The notes beneath the pieces are model-generated. The model saw only the letters and a program-made list of their open reading frames with translations, was not told the origin of the DNA and ran no database searches. Below, one piece after another: positions 8,255-15,527 of a DNA stretch of 64,000 nucleotides (positions are counted from its first letter, which is position 1; every line of letters starts with the position of its first letter). The position numbers and the translations under genes were made by a program. This DNA is from an uncultured Clostridia bacterium (GTDB lineage Bacteria; Bacillota; Clostridia; Oscillospirales; Ruminococcaceae), in assembly GCA_947510165.1 (NCBI GenBank), contig CANNSB010000005.1, positions 30,448 through 94,447 of the forward strand, given 5' to 3'.

Positions 8255-9166
8255 TTATATAAATATAGATAATATTAAAGAATATGCGAGCTTTCTATAT
8301 ATTTCATCTAGTTGAGTTATAGGAAGGGGGTTTTCACCTCTACCTATTTCTAAAGTTAAAGCTGGTTTTTTCAATTTTTCTAGAAACCAATCTTTAAGAC
8401 CACCATGACTTGCTAAACCAAAGTTTTCTATTAGCTTATATCCAGAATTTTTTGATATAATATCTGCAATAAATTTTCCTTTAAAATTTATAGTATTTCC
8501 ATATTTATAAAAAATTTCTTCTCCTTGAGAGTGAAAAGCAATTAATTTATTTATTTTATTTTGATTATATAAAATAAAATCTACAATTGCTTTTGACTCT
8601 CTTTCACTATGTGGAAAATCACCTCCATATTGTGTTACAGCAGGTTTTGTAATCCCTGCTTTTTCTTCTATCTTCTTTAAAATAGAAAAACCAGCATCAA
8701 AATTATGGTTTAAATCTACTCCTCTTGCATTGGATTGCCATTTTTTATTTGAATAAGATAATATATTTGATATATTATCTGAAAATATTTTGCCAGCGGA
8801 TGGACCTTTTATAGCTATTTCTACTCCATCAGGGTTAAGCATCGGAATAATAATAATCCCTTTTGTTTTAAATTCTTTTCTAATATCTAGGTTATATAAT
8901 TTTAAATTATAAGAGATAGCTAAAGAGATTTTATTTATTAATTTTATTAATAAAAGTGTGGTTAGCCATTCTTGAGAATGAACAGCGCCAACAAATATGG
9001 TTGCATCATTTATATTTCCTATAGAAATACAAAATATATCTTTATTTAGCCAACTTTTTCCTATAGAATATAATTCTATAAAGTTATATTTTTTACTTAA
9101 GTTTAAAAGAATTTTTTTTAAAGCTAGATAACTTGGAGGGTTTTCTAAAAAATGTTTTATATTCAA
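8255..9166 (-). CDS. M14-family zinc carboxypeptidase (peptidoglycan-type)
   Basis: Zinc peptidase of family M14. HSQE (about residues 63-66) supplies the first His and Glu zinc ligands. DLNHNF is the substrate-carboxylate region, FHSQGEE supplies the second His, and TLEIGRGENP holds the catalytic glutamate near the C-terminus. Bacterial relatives include gamma-D-glutamyl-diamino acid endopeptidases that trim peptidoglycan peptides; that substrate is an inference. There is no signal peptide. The frame can begin at GTG 9175, but that codon is inside the GAGGTG ribosome site; TTG at 9166 with 6-base spacing is preferred. Confidence 0.85.
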   Translation of the reverse strand: MNIKHFLENPPSYLALKKILLNLSKKYNFIELYSIGKSWLNKDIFCISIGNINDATIFVGAVHSQEWLTTLLLIKLINKISLAISYNLKLYNLDIRKEFKTKGIIIIPMLNPDGVEIAIKGPSAGKIFSDNISNILSYSNKKWQSNARGVDLNHNFDAGFSILKKIEEKAGITKPAVTQYGGDFPHSERESKAIVDFILYNQNKINKLIAFHSQGEEIFYKYGNTINFKGKFIADIISKNSGYKLIENFGLASHGGLKDWFLEKLKKPALTLEIGRGENPLPITQLDEIYRKLAYSLILSIFI

Positions 9167-9210
9167 AATGTACACCTCAATAATTTTTATAAAGACTATT
9201 TTAATATATA

Positions 9211-9239
9211 TTGATATTGGTTATATAATATGTGATAAT
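9211..9239 (+). promoter_or_regulatory. Candidate sigma-A promoter for nudix-zapA-dut
   Basis: TTGATA (9211-9216), a 17-base spacer and GATAAT (9234-9239), each one mismatch from consensus. It sits 42 bases before the GTG start of the NUDIX gene in the divergent gap. Confidence 0.5.
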
Positions 9240-9280
9240 ATAGTTAAGAATATTATATTTAATTCAAGGGGTGTTTATAG

Positions 9281-9826
9281 GTGGATTTAAAAGAAAAACG
9301 CATTGAAGAAAAAAATATTTATAAAGGTTATTTTTTAAATTTAAATGTTGATACTGTACAACTTCCAAACGGAAAGATATCAACAAGAGAATATTTCAGA
9401 CATACAGGAGCAGTTTGCATCCTTCCAATAGCATCAAATGGAGATATTATTATGGTTAATCAGTATAGATATGCTATGGGTTGTTGTGTTTTAGAGCTTC
9501 CTGCAGGAAAACTAGAAAAAGATGAAGATAGATTAGATGCCAGTAGTAGAGAGCTATTAGAAGAAACGGGATATGCGGCTGGCTGTTTAGAATATATAGG
9601 AGAATATTATCCAGCTCCAGCTTATGTAGATGAAATTATATATCTATATAAGGCTACAGATTTGTCATATAAAGGACAAAATCTTGATGATGATGAATTT
9701 CTAAATGTTGAAAAATATTCTTTAAAAGATATAAAAAAACTATTATTTAATGGATCTATAAAAGATGGAAAAACACAAGCTTGTTTATATAGGTATCTAT
9801 TAGAAAATAAAGATAAAGGGGAATAA
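9281..9826 (+). CDS. NUDIX hydrolase, ADP-ribose pyrophosphatase type
   Basis: Hydrolyses nucleoside-diphosphate-X compounds, most likely ADP-ribose. The Nudix box (consensus GX5EX7REUXEEXGU) is present as a stretch starting at GKLEKDED and ending RELLEETGY (about residues 78-102). It is preceded by VNQYRYA and ELPAGK, typical of the ADP-ribose branch. Length is 181 residues. GTG at 9281 is used because AAGGGG lies upstream. zapA begins 3 bases after its stop, so the two share a transcript. Confidence 0.88.
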   Translation: MDLKEKRIEEKNIYKGYFLNLNVDTVQLPNGKISTREYFRHTGAVCILPIASNGDIIMVNQYRYAMGCCVLELPAGKLEKDEDRLDASSRELLEETGYAAGCLEYIGEYYPAPAYVDEIIYLYKATDLSYKGQNLDDDEFLNVEKYSLKDIKKLLFNGSIKDGKTQACLYRYLLENKDKGE

Positions 9827-9828
9827 AA

Positions 9829-10095
9829 ATGTCTTTACAAAAAGTTGATGTAACTATATGTGGAAAATCTTATACTTTACAAACAAAAGAAAAGCCGTCG
9901 TATTATATAGATTTAGCTGAGATGATAGATAAAAAAATTAGTGAACTTATGGAACAAAATAAAAGTTTATCTATGGCATCTGCATCTGTGTTGGTTTCTC
10001 TTAGCCTTTTAGAAGAAAATATGAAGATATCAAGGGATGTGGATATAATTTTATCGGATTATAATTATTTAAAAGAGAAGATGAATAGTCAATAA
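9829..10095 (+). CDS. zapA: Cell division protein ZapA
   Basis: Small FtsZ-bundling protein (88 residues). It shows the ZapA pattern: an N-terminal beta segment VDVTICGKSYTLQT, then a long helix with a YYIDLAEMIDKKISELM stretch and a conserved alanine/serine-rich turn before the C-terminal coiled coil. AAAGGGG precedes the ATG. It lies between the NUDIX gene and dut in one tight operon. Confidence 0.85.
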   Translation: MSLQKVDVTICGKSYTLQTKEKPSYYIDLAEMIDKKISELMEQNKSLSMASASVLVSLSLLEENMKISRDVDIILSDYNYLKEKMNSQ

Positions 10096-10116
10096 AATTG
10101 GAAAATAGGGGTTATT

Positions 10117-10557
10117 ATGAAAAAAATGAATATAAAGTTATTATCAAACTCTTCAACTGCTCCAACAAGAGCAACAGAAGGAAGTGCAGGATATGATTTA
10201 TATGCTGATATTAAAAATGATATAATAATTGAAGTTGGAGATAAAGAAATAATATCAACAGGAGTTGCTATTGATATTGGCGATAGAGGTTATGTCTGTT
10301 TGATCTATCCTAGAAGTGGGATGGCGATAAATAAAGGGATTTCTTTGTCTAACAGTGTTGGAGTTATTGACAGTGATTATAGGGGAGAGATTAAGGTTTG
10401 TTTAAAAAATGATGGAAAAGAAAATTTTTTTATAAAACATGGGGATAGAATAGCACAAATGGTTATAACTCCTATTGAAATTCCGGAGTTAAACATAGTT
10501 GAAGATTTAGATAAAACTCTTAGAGGAAAAGGTGGATTTGGCTCTACAGGATTATAA
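10117..10557 (+). CDS. dut: Deoxyuridine 5'-triphosphate nucleotidohydrolase
   Basis: Hydrolyses dUTP to dUMP and pyrophosphate, keeping uracil out of DNA. All five trimeric dUTPase motifs are visible: GSAGYDLYAD, PRSGMA, GVIDSDYRGE (catalytic Asp), RIAQMVI and the C-terminal RGKGGFGSTG lid. The 146-residue length is normal. It follows zapA by 21 bases with its own GGGG-type ribosome site. Confidence 0.96.
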   Translation: MKKMNIKLLSNSSTAPTRATEGSAGYDLYADIKNDIIIEVGDKEIISTGVAIDIGDRGYVCLIYPRSGMAINKGISLSNSVGVIDSDYRGEIKVCLKNDGKENFFIKHGDRIAQMVITPIEIPELNIVEDLDKTLRGKGGFGSTGL

Positions 10558-10614
10558 TAATTTTGGTTTTGACCAAATATTTAAATAATGTTAAAATATA
10601 TAGCAGGTGGTTTT

Positions 10615-11355
10615 ATGGCAAAGATTATAATGATTTGTTCGGGAAAAAGTGGAACAGGAAAAACAACTTGTGCTTTAGGTATAGGTGAATTTTTTTCTAA
10701 TATTAAAAAAAAAGTTTTAATTATAGAATTTTCATTATCTAATATGAGTTTAGATATATGTTTAGCTTCACAAAACAAAGTTGTTTTTAATATAGCAGAT
10801 ATATTTTTAAATAATTGTGATATACATCAAGGAATAATCACATCTGAAGATGATGAAAATATTAGTTTTATATCTGGTGCAAATAATATTTATTCGGAGA
10901 TAGATTATATAAAATATAAAAAGTTTTTAAACTCTTTAAAAACTTTAGATTATTTTGATTATATTATTATTGATTTTTGTATGGAAGATATAGAAATTCT
11001 TGGGTATATCTTGGATATATCTGATTTAAATTTATTTATAACTAGTTGTGATAGTGTGTCTATTCGTGAAAATAGTAGGCTTGTTTCTCGTTTAAAAGAG
11101 ATGAAAAATATAAACGGAAGACTTATTATAAATAAAGTTGAATCAGAAATTTTAAAACTAGAAAAGATACCCGATCTTGATTTTATAATAGACAATATTT
11201 GTTTACAGTTAATAGGAGTTATATCTTATCGAAAAAAATTTGCTAAAACTGCTATAAATAAGCAAATTTTAGATAAAGATAGATTAGCTTTAAAGATATT
11301 TGATAATATAGGAAGAAGAATATTAGGAGATGAAATACCTTTAAAAATAATATAA
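10615..11355 (+). CDS. MinD-like P-loop ATPase with altered A' motif and no C-terminal membrane helix
   Basis: 246 residues aligning with MinD from the first residue. The deviant Walker A SGKSGTGKTT (9-18) keeps both lysines (11 and 16). E. coli MinD Asp38 and Asp40 correspond to Glu38 and Ser40, and the GLRNLD segment becomes SNMSLD. The switch-II DSPAG becomes DFCMED. The protein stops at LGDEIPLKII, before the position of the amphipathic membrane-targeting helix of MinD. No MinC or MinE is nearby; an MGS-like gene follows 12 bases later. ATG at 10615 is chosen because AGGTGG lies 4 bases upstream. Function unknown; classical Min activity is doubtful. Confidence 0.75.
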   Translation: MAKIIMICSGKSGTGKTTCALGIGEFFSNIKKKVLIIEFSLSNMSLDICLASQNKVVFNIADIFLNNCDIHQGIITSEDDENISFISGANNIYSEIDYIKYKKFLNSLKTLDYFDYIIIDFCMEDIEILGYILDISDLNLFITSCDSVSIRENSRLVSRLKEMKNINGRLIINKVESEILKLEKIPDLDFIIDNICLQLIGVISYRKKFAKTAINKQILDKDRLALKIFDNIGRRILGDEIPLKII

Positions 11356-11367
11356 AGGTGGTATATA

Positions 11368-11769
11368 GTGAATATAGGAATAATTGCACATGATTCTAAA
11401 AAAGAACTTATGGTTCAATTTTGTATTGCATATTGTGGAACTTTAAATAGGCATAGTATCTGCACAACTTCTAGTATGGGAAAGCTTATTTCAGAATCCA
11501 CAGGATTAAAAATAGAAACTGTTCTATCTGATGTTGATAGAGGAGAAGATCATATTGCATCTAGAATAGCTTATAATGAAATAGATTTACTTTTGTTTTT
11601 TAGAGATACAATATCTCCTATTATGAATAATGAGAGAGATGCAAACCTATTAAGGTTATGTGATATACATAATATTCCTGTTGCTACTAATATTGCAACT
11701 GGAGAGGTTTTGATTCATGGTTTGGAAAGAGGAGATTTAGATTGGCGAAATATTGTTAAATCTTTTTGA
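11368..11769 (+). CDS. Methylglyoxal synthase-like protein with diverged active site
   Basis: 133 residues with the MGS fold pattern: IIAHDSKK at the N-terminus (His8, Asp9 and Lys12 match E. coli His19, Asp20 and Lys23) and HNIPVATNIAT near the end. The catalytic GGDQQ loop reads RGEDH, so catalytic Asp71 is Glu60. E. coli His98 and Asp101 correspond to Asn87 and Arg90, and Gly66 to Asp55. Asp91 (Asp80 here) is kept. These changes remove residues used for dihydroxyacetone-phosphate turnover, so a true mgsA activity is doubtful. GTG start with GGTGG upstream; same operon as the MinD-like gene; ends with TGA. Confidence 0.75.
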   Translation: MNIGIIAHDSKKELMVQFCIAYCGTLNRHSICTTSSMGKLISESTGLKIETVLSDVDRGEDHIASRIAYNEIDLLLFFRDTISPIMNNERDANLLRLCDIHNIPVATNIATGEVLIHGLERGDLDWRNIVKSF

Positions 11770-11785
11770 TAAAATCATATATATT

Positions 11786-11829
11786 TATATAAACCTTCTT
11801 CTCTAATTTAATAGAAGGAGGTTTATATA
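11786..11829 (+). other. 17-bp hairpin upstream of hisS with an SD-like 3' arm
   Basis: Stem 11786-11802 with 11813-11829, one G-U pair, ten-base loop. The 3' arm contains GAAGGAGG, but the true hisS ribosome site (AGAAGGA) lies 25 bases further on. No T-run follows, so it is not a standard terminator, though it could end the MGS-like transcript. No T-box features are present. Confidence 0.5.
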
Positions 11830-11868
11830 AATAAAAAGAGATATTATATAATAGAAGGAAAATTATAA

Positions 11869-13128
11869 ATGAGTTTAATAAGTAAAATATTACGAGGAAC
11901 TAAAGACATTCTTCCAGAAAAAACAGAAGAGTGGAGACGAGTTAAAGATAGTATATACAAGGTATTTTTAGATGGAGGATATCAGGAGATAATAACGCCA
12001 ACTATAGAGTCTACAGCCTTGTTTAAGAGGGATAAAGATGATACTAGTGATGTTATTCAAAAAGAAATGTATAGCTTTTTAGACAAAGGAAATAGAGATA
12101 TAAGTCTTAAACCAGAGGGGACGGCAAGTGTTGTTAGAAGTGTTGTAGAAACAGGTTTAATAAATAATAGTCTGCCTTTAAAGCTGTTTTATTTCACCCA
12201 ATGTTTTAGATATGAAAAGCCGCAGCAAGGAAGATATAGAGAATTTTATCAATTTGGAGCGGAATTATTTGGATCAGAATCATTTTTGGCGGAACTAGAT
12301 ATTATATATTATATAGATAAGTTTTTTAAAAAATTGGAATTAGAAAATATCCATCTTGAGATAAACTCTATAGGATGTGATGAATGCAGACCAATTTATA
12401 TAGATATTCTTAAAGAATATCTATATAAACAGGACAAATTTTGTGAAACTTGTAAAAATAGGGGTGAAACAAATCCTCTGAGAAGTTTTGATTGTAAAAA
12501 TCCTTTATGTAAAGAATTGTTAGAAAAAGCTCCATTAATTAATAGCCATATATGCTCTGTCTGTAAGGGTCATGATCATGATTTAAAACAGGCTTTAGAT
12601 CAGTTAAATATTAGCTATACATCTAATCCAAAAATTGTTAGAGGGCTAGACTATTATAATAAAACAGTATTTGAATTTACTTCTAAAGAGATAGGCTCAC
12701 AAGGGGCTATTTGTGGAGGAGGTAGATATGACAAACTTGTTTCTGAAATTGGAGGAAAACAAACCCCCGCTGTTGGTTTTGGAATAGGTTTTGAAAGACT
12801 TATTATGATTATCGAACATCAAAATAAACATTCTAAATTATCTGAAAAAGTGGATATATATATTGCTAATATAGAAAAGTCCACATTAGAAACAACAATA
12901 AAAATATTTAAAAAATTAGATAATGATGGTTTTAAAGTTTTGTTTGATATTATGGGAAGAAGTCTTAAATCTCAATTTAAATATGCTGATAAAATTTCAG
13001 CAAAAAAAGTTTTAATAATAGGAAAACAAGAGATGGAAGAAGGAATATTTTTATTAAAAAATATGGAAACATCTAGTCAACAAGTATTTAACATAAATGA
13101 TTTTTTAGAAGGCAAAACTATAATATAA
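11869..13128 (+). CDS. hisS: Histidyl-tRNA synthetase
   Basis: Class II synthetase charging tRNA-His. Motif 2 reads FTQCFRYEKPQQGRYREF and the histidine-specific signature GLDYYNKTVFEF lies near residue 263. Motif 3 reads AVGFGIGFERL. An anticodon-binding domain occupies about 325-419. Length is typical. AGAAGGA precedes the ATG. A hairpin of unclear role lies between it and the preceding gene. The M29 aminopeptidase follows 24 bases after its stop. Confidence 0.96.
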   Translation: MSLISKILRGTKDILPEKTEEWRRVKDSIYKVFLDGGYQEIITPTIESTALFKRDKDDTSDVIQKEMYSFLDKGNRDISLKPEGTASVVRSVVETGLINNSLPLKLFYFTQCFRYEKPQQGRYREFYQFGAELFGSESFLAELDIIYYIDKFFKKLELENIHLEINSIGCDECRPIYIDILKEYLYKQDKFCETCKNRGETNPLRSFDCKNPLCKELLEKAPLINSHICSVCKGHDHDLKQALDQLNISYTSNPKIVRGLDYYNKTVFEFTSKEIGSQGAICGGGRYDKLVSEIGGKQTPAVGFGIGFERLIMIIEHQNKHSKLSEKVDIYIANIEKSTLETTIKIFKKLDNDGFKVLFDIMGRSLKSQFKYADKISAKKVLIIGKQEMEEGIFLLKNMETSSQQVFNINDFLEGKTII

Positions 13129-13152
13129 ATTAAAAATATAAGGAGAAATATT

Positions 13153-14385
13153 ATGAATAGAATTAAACTAAGAAAGTATGCAGAACTTGCTGTTAAAATT
13201 GGAGCGAATGTTCAAAAAGGTCAGCTTGTTATGATAAATTGTCCTGTAAATAATAGTGAATTTGGAAGGATGATAGCTGAAGAAAGTTTTAAGGTTGGTG
13301 CAAAAGATGTGACAATTTTATGGAATGATGAAGATTTTTCAAAAATTCGTCTTGAAAATGGTTCGGTTGATATATTTGAAGTTGTTCCACAATATAACAT
13401 TGATACAAGAAAGTATTTTGTAGAGAACAACGCCGCTATAATTAGTGTTTCTTCTTTAAATCCTGAGATATATCTAGGGGTAGATCCAGAAAAGATAAAA
13501 ACTTTAACTATAGCAAATAATAAAAGTTTTGAATTTTTTTCTAATGCAATTTCTAGAAATAAGTTGAGATGGACGATTGTAGCAGCGTCTAATAAAGCGT
13601 GGGCAAAAAAAGTTTTTCCAGATATTCCAGAGGATCAAGCAGAAGAAAAGTTATGGGAATATATATTTAAAGGGACAAGAGTTTCGGAGGAAAACCCTAT
13701 ACAAAATTGGGAAGACCATAAAAAACATCTAACTAAAAAAGTTTCCTATTTAAATAAACTACAATTTAAAAGTTTGAGATATAAGAACAGCTTAGGAACA
13801 GATATAAAAGTTGAACTTGTTAAAAATCATGTATGGATTGGTGGAAGTTCTAAAGATATCGTTGATAATTTGGAATTTAGTCCTAATATACCATCTGAAG
13901 AAGTTTTTACTATGCCAAATAAAAATGGGACAGATGGAATTGTCTACTCAGCATTACCATTAATATATCAAGGGAATATTATAGATAATTTTTATTTAAA
14001 ATTTAAAGATGGTATAGTTGTTGATTTTGGGGCAAAAAAAGGATATGAAAGTTTAAAAGATTTATTAGGTATAGATGAAGGGGCAAAAAGATTAGGAGAG
14101 GTTGCTTTAGTTCCTTATGGATCTCCAATTTCTAATATGAATACTTTATTTTATAATACATTGTATGATGAAAATGCATCTTGTCATTTTGCAGTTGGTA
14201 GAGCATATGGAACAAATATCCAAAATTTTGAAAATATGTCTGAAGATGAAAAAAATAAAAATGGTGTAAATACATCATTAACACATGTGGATTTTATGGT
14301 AGGAACAAAAGATTTAAATATAATAGGAGAACTGGATGATGGAACAGAAATTATTGTATTTGAAAATGGCGGGTGGAAGGAATAG
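13153..14385 (+). CDS. M29-family metallo-aminopeptidase (AmpS/AmpT/PepS type)
   Basis: Cytosolic, dinuclear-metal aminopeptidase that releases N-terminal residues from peptides. The 410-residue length and motifs match family M29: NIPSEEVFTMP with a metal-ligand glutamate (about residue 250), LGEVALVPYGSPIS, ENASCHFAVG with a ligand histidine, and SLTHVDFMVG near the C-terminus. AAGGAG precedes the ATG. It sits between hisS and a glycosyltransferase, probably in the same transcript. Confidence 0.92.
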   Translation: MNRIKLRKYAELAVKIGANVQKGQLVMINCPVNNSEFGRMIAEESFKVGAKDVTILWNDEDFSKIRLENGSVDIFEVVPQYNIDTRKYFVENNAAIISVSSLNPEIYLGVDPEKIKTLTIANNKSFEFFSNAISRNKLRWTIVAASNKAWAKKVFPDIPEDQAEEKLWEYIFKGTRVSEENPIQNWEDHKKHLTKKVSYLNKLQFKSLRYKNSLGTDIKVELVKNHVWIGGSSKDIVDNLEFSPNIPSEEVFTMPNKNGTDGIVYSALPLIYQGNIIDNFYLKFKDGIVVDFGAKKGYESLKDLLGIDEGAKRLGEVALVPYGSPISNMNTLFYNTLYDENASCHFAVGRAYGTNIQNFENMSEDEKNKNGVNTSLTHVDFMVGTKDLNIIGELDDGTEIIVFENGGWKE

Positions 14386-14400
14386 AGAGGTTGTTAATTT

Positions 14401-15501
14401 ATGGGGCGTTATAAAATTTGTGTATATGCTATATGTAAAAATGAAAGCAAATTCATAGATAGATGGGTAGATTCTGTAGAGGAAGCGGATAAGATATTTG
14501 TATTTGATACTGGTTCTACAGATGATAGTGTTAAAAAACTTCTTGCTAGAGGTGTTGTTGTAAAGCAAGAAGTTTTAGACCCTTTTTATTTTGATCAAGC
14601 AAGAAATAAAGCATTAGAAATGGTGGATGATGATGCTGATATATGTGTTTGTTTAGATTTGGATGAACTCTTTGAGAAAGGCTGGAGAGAGTTGGTGGAA
14701 AAGAGTTGGACGCCAGAAACAGTTGTGGGGAGATATAAATTCGTTTCGCATTTTTTTGAAGATGGAAGAGAAAATAGGACTTTTTTAAATGAAAAGATGC
14801 ATATAAGAAAAGGTTTTGTATGGGAATATCCAATACATGAGTGTTTAGTTTACAAAGGGAAGTCAAAAAAAGTTCGTACTATGCTTGAAGGTGTTTTCTT
14901 AGGACATTATCCAGATACTACAAAATCAAGAGATTTTTATCTAGATATTATGAATGAGAGAGTTAAAGCTGCACCTGATGATGCTAGAACAAAATATAAA
15001 TTAGCAAAAGAATATTTTGTTAGAAGAGAATGGGAAAAATGTATAGAAGTTTCTAAAGAATATCTAGAGATGCCAACAAGTACCTATGATAATCAAAGAG
15101 GTTCTGCTATGAGGTCTATGTCTTCTTCATATAAAATTTTAGGAGATATCCAGAGTGCAATATATTGGAGTGGTATTGCATGTTTAGAAACACCCTTGTT
15201 GCGAGAGCCTTTTTTAGATTCTGCAAAGCTTTGGTTTTATCAAAAGAAAGATATTGAAAAATCAGAATATTATATTGATAAGGCTTTAGATATAAATTTT
15301 CGGGGACAGAATTATTTTCTTGCAGAAGGTTCGTCTTGGGGAGATTATATATACCAACTTGGAGCAAGTATAAAATATAGGTTAAAAAAATATCAGAGAG
15401 CATACGAACTTATATTGATTGCAAAAGATATGAATCCAGATGATGAAAAGATAAAAACTTCGTATAATCTCATAAAAGATAAAGCTACAAAATATTATTA
15501 A
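14401..15501 (+). CDS. Family 2 glycosyltransferase with C-terminal TPR region
   Basis: 366 residues. The N-terminal GT-A fold starts KICVYAICKNES and continues VFDTGSTDDS. CLDLDELFE (Asp86/Asp88) supplies the DxD metal site. This is the common clostridial glycosyltransferase type whose second half (about 185-350) is made of helical tetratricopeptide-like repeats (KYKLAKEYFVRREWEKCIE is one). Acceptor and sugar cannot be read from sequence; glycan or glycopeptide synthesis is the usual inference. It sits between the M29 aminopeptidase and aspS. Confidence 0.82.
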   Translation: MGRYKICVYAICKNESKFIDRWVDSVEEADKIFVFDTGSTDDSVKKLLARGVVVKQEVLDPFYFDQARNKALEMVDDDADICVCLDLDELFEKGWRELVEKSWTPETVVGRYKFVSHFFEDGRENRTFLNEKMHIRKGFVWEYPIHECLVYKGKSKKVRTMLEGVFLGHYPDTTKSRDFYLDIMNERVKAAPDDARTKYKLAKEYFVRREWEKCIEVSKEYLEMPTSTYDNQRGSAMRSMSSSYKILGDIQSAIYWSGIACLETPLLREPFLDSAKLWFYQKKDIEKSEYYIDKALDINFRGQNYFLAEGSSWGDYIYQLGASIKYRLKKYQRAYELILIAKDMNPDDEKIKTSYNLIKDKATKYY

Positions 15502-15527
15502 AAAATGGTTTATAGGAGAAATTAAAT

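Noticed and set aside
11767-11769. Possible TGA recoding (code 4 or selenocysteine)
   Set aside because: TGA ends the MGS-like gene and yceD at natural family lengths, and no in-frame TGA occurs inside recognised genes.
11770-11868. T-box leader for hisS
   Set aside because: No AGGGTGGNACCGCG-like motif or specifier stem is present and the gap is far too short; the same holds for serS and aspS.
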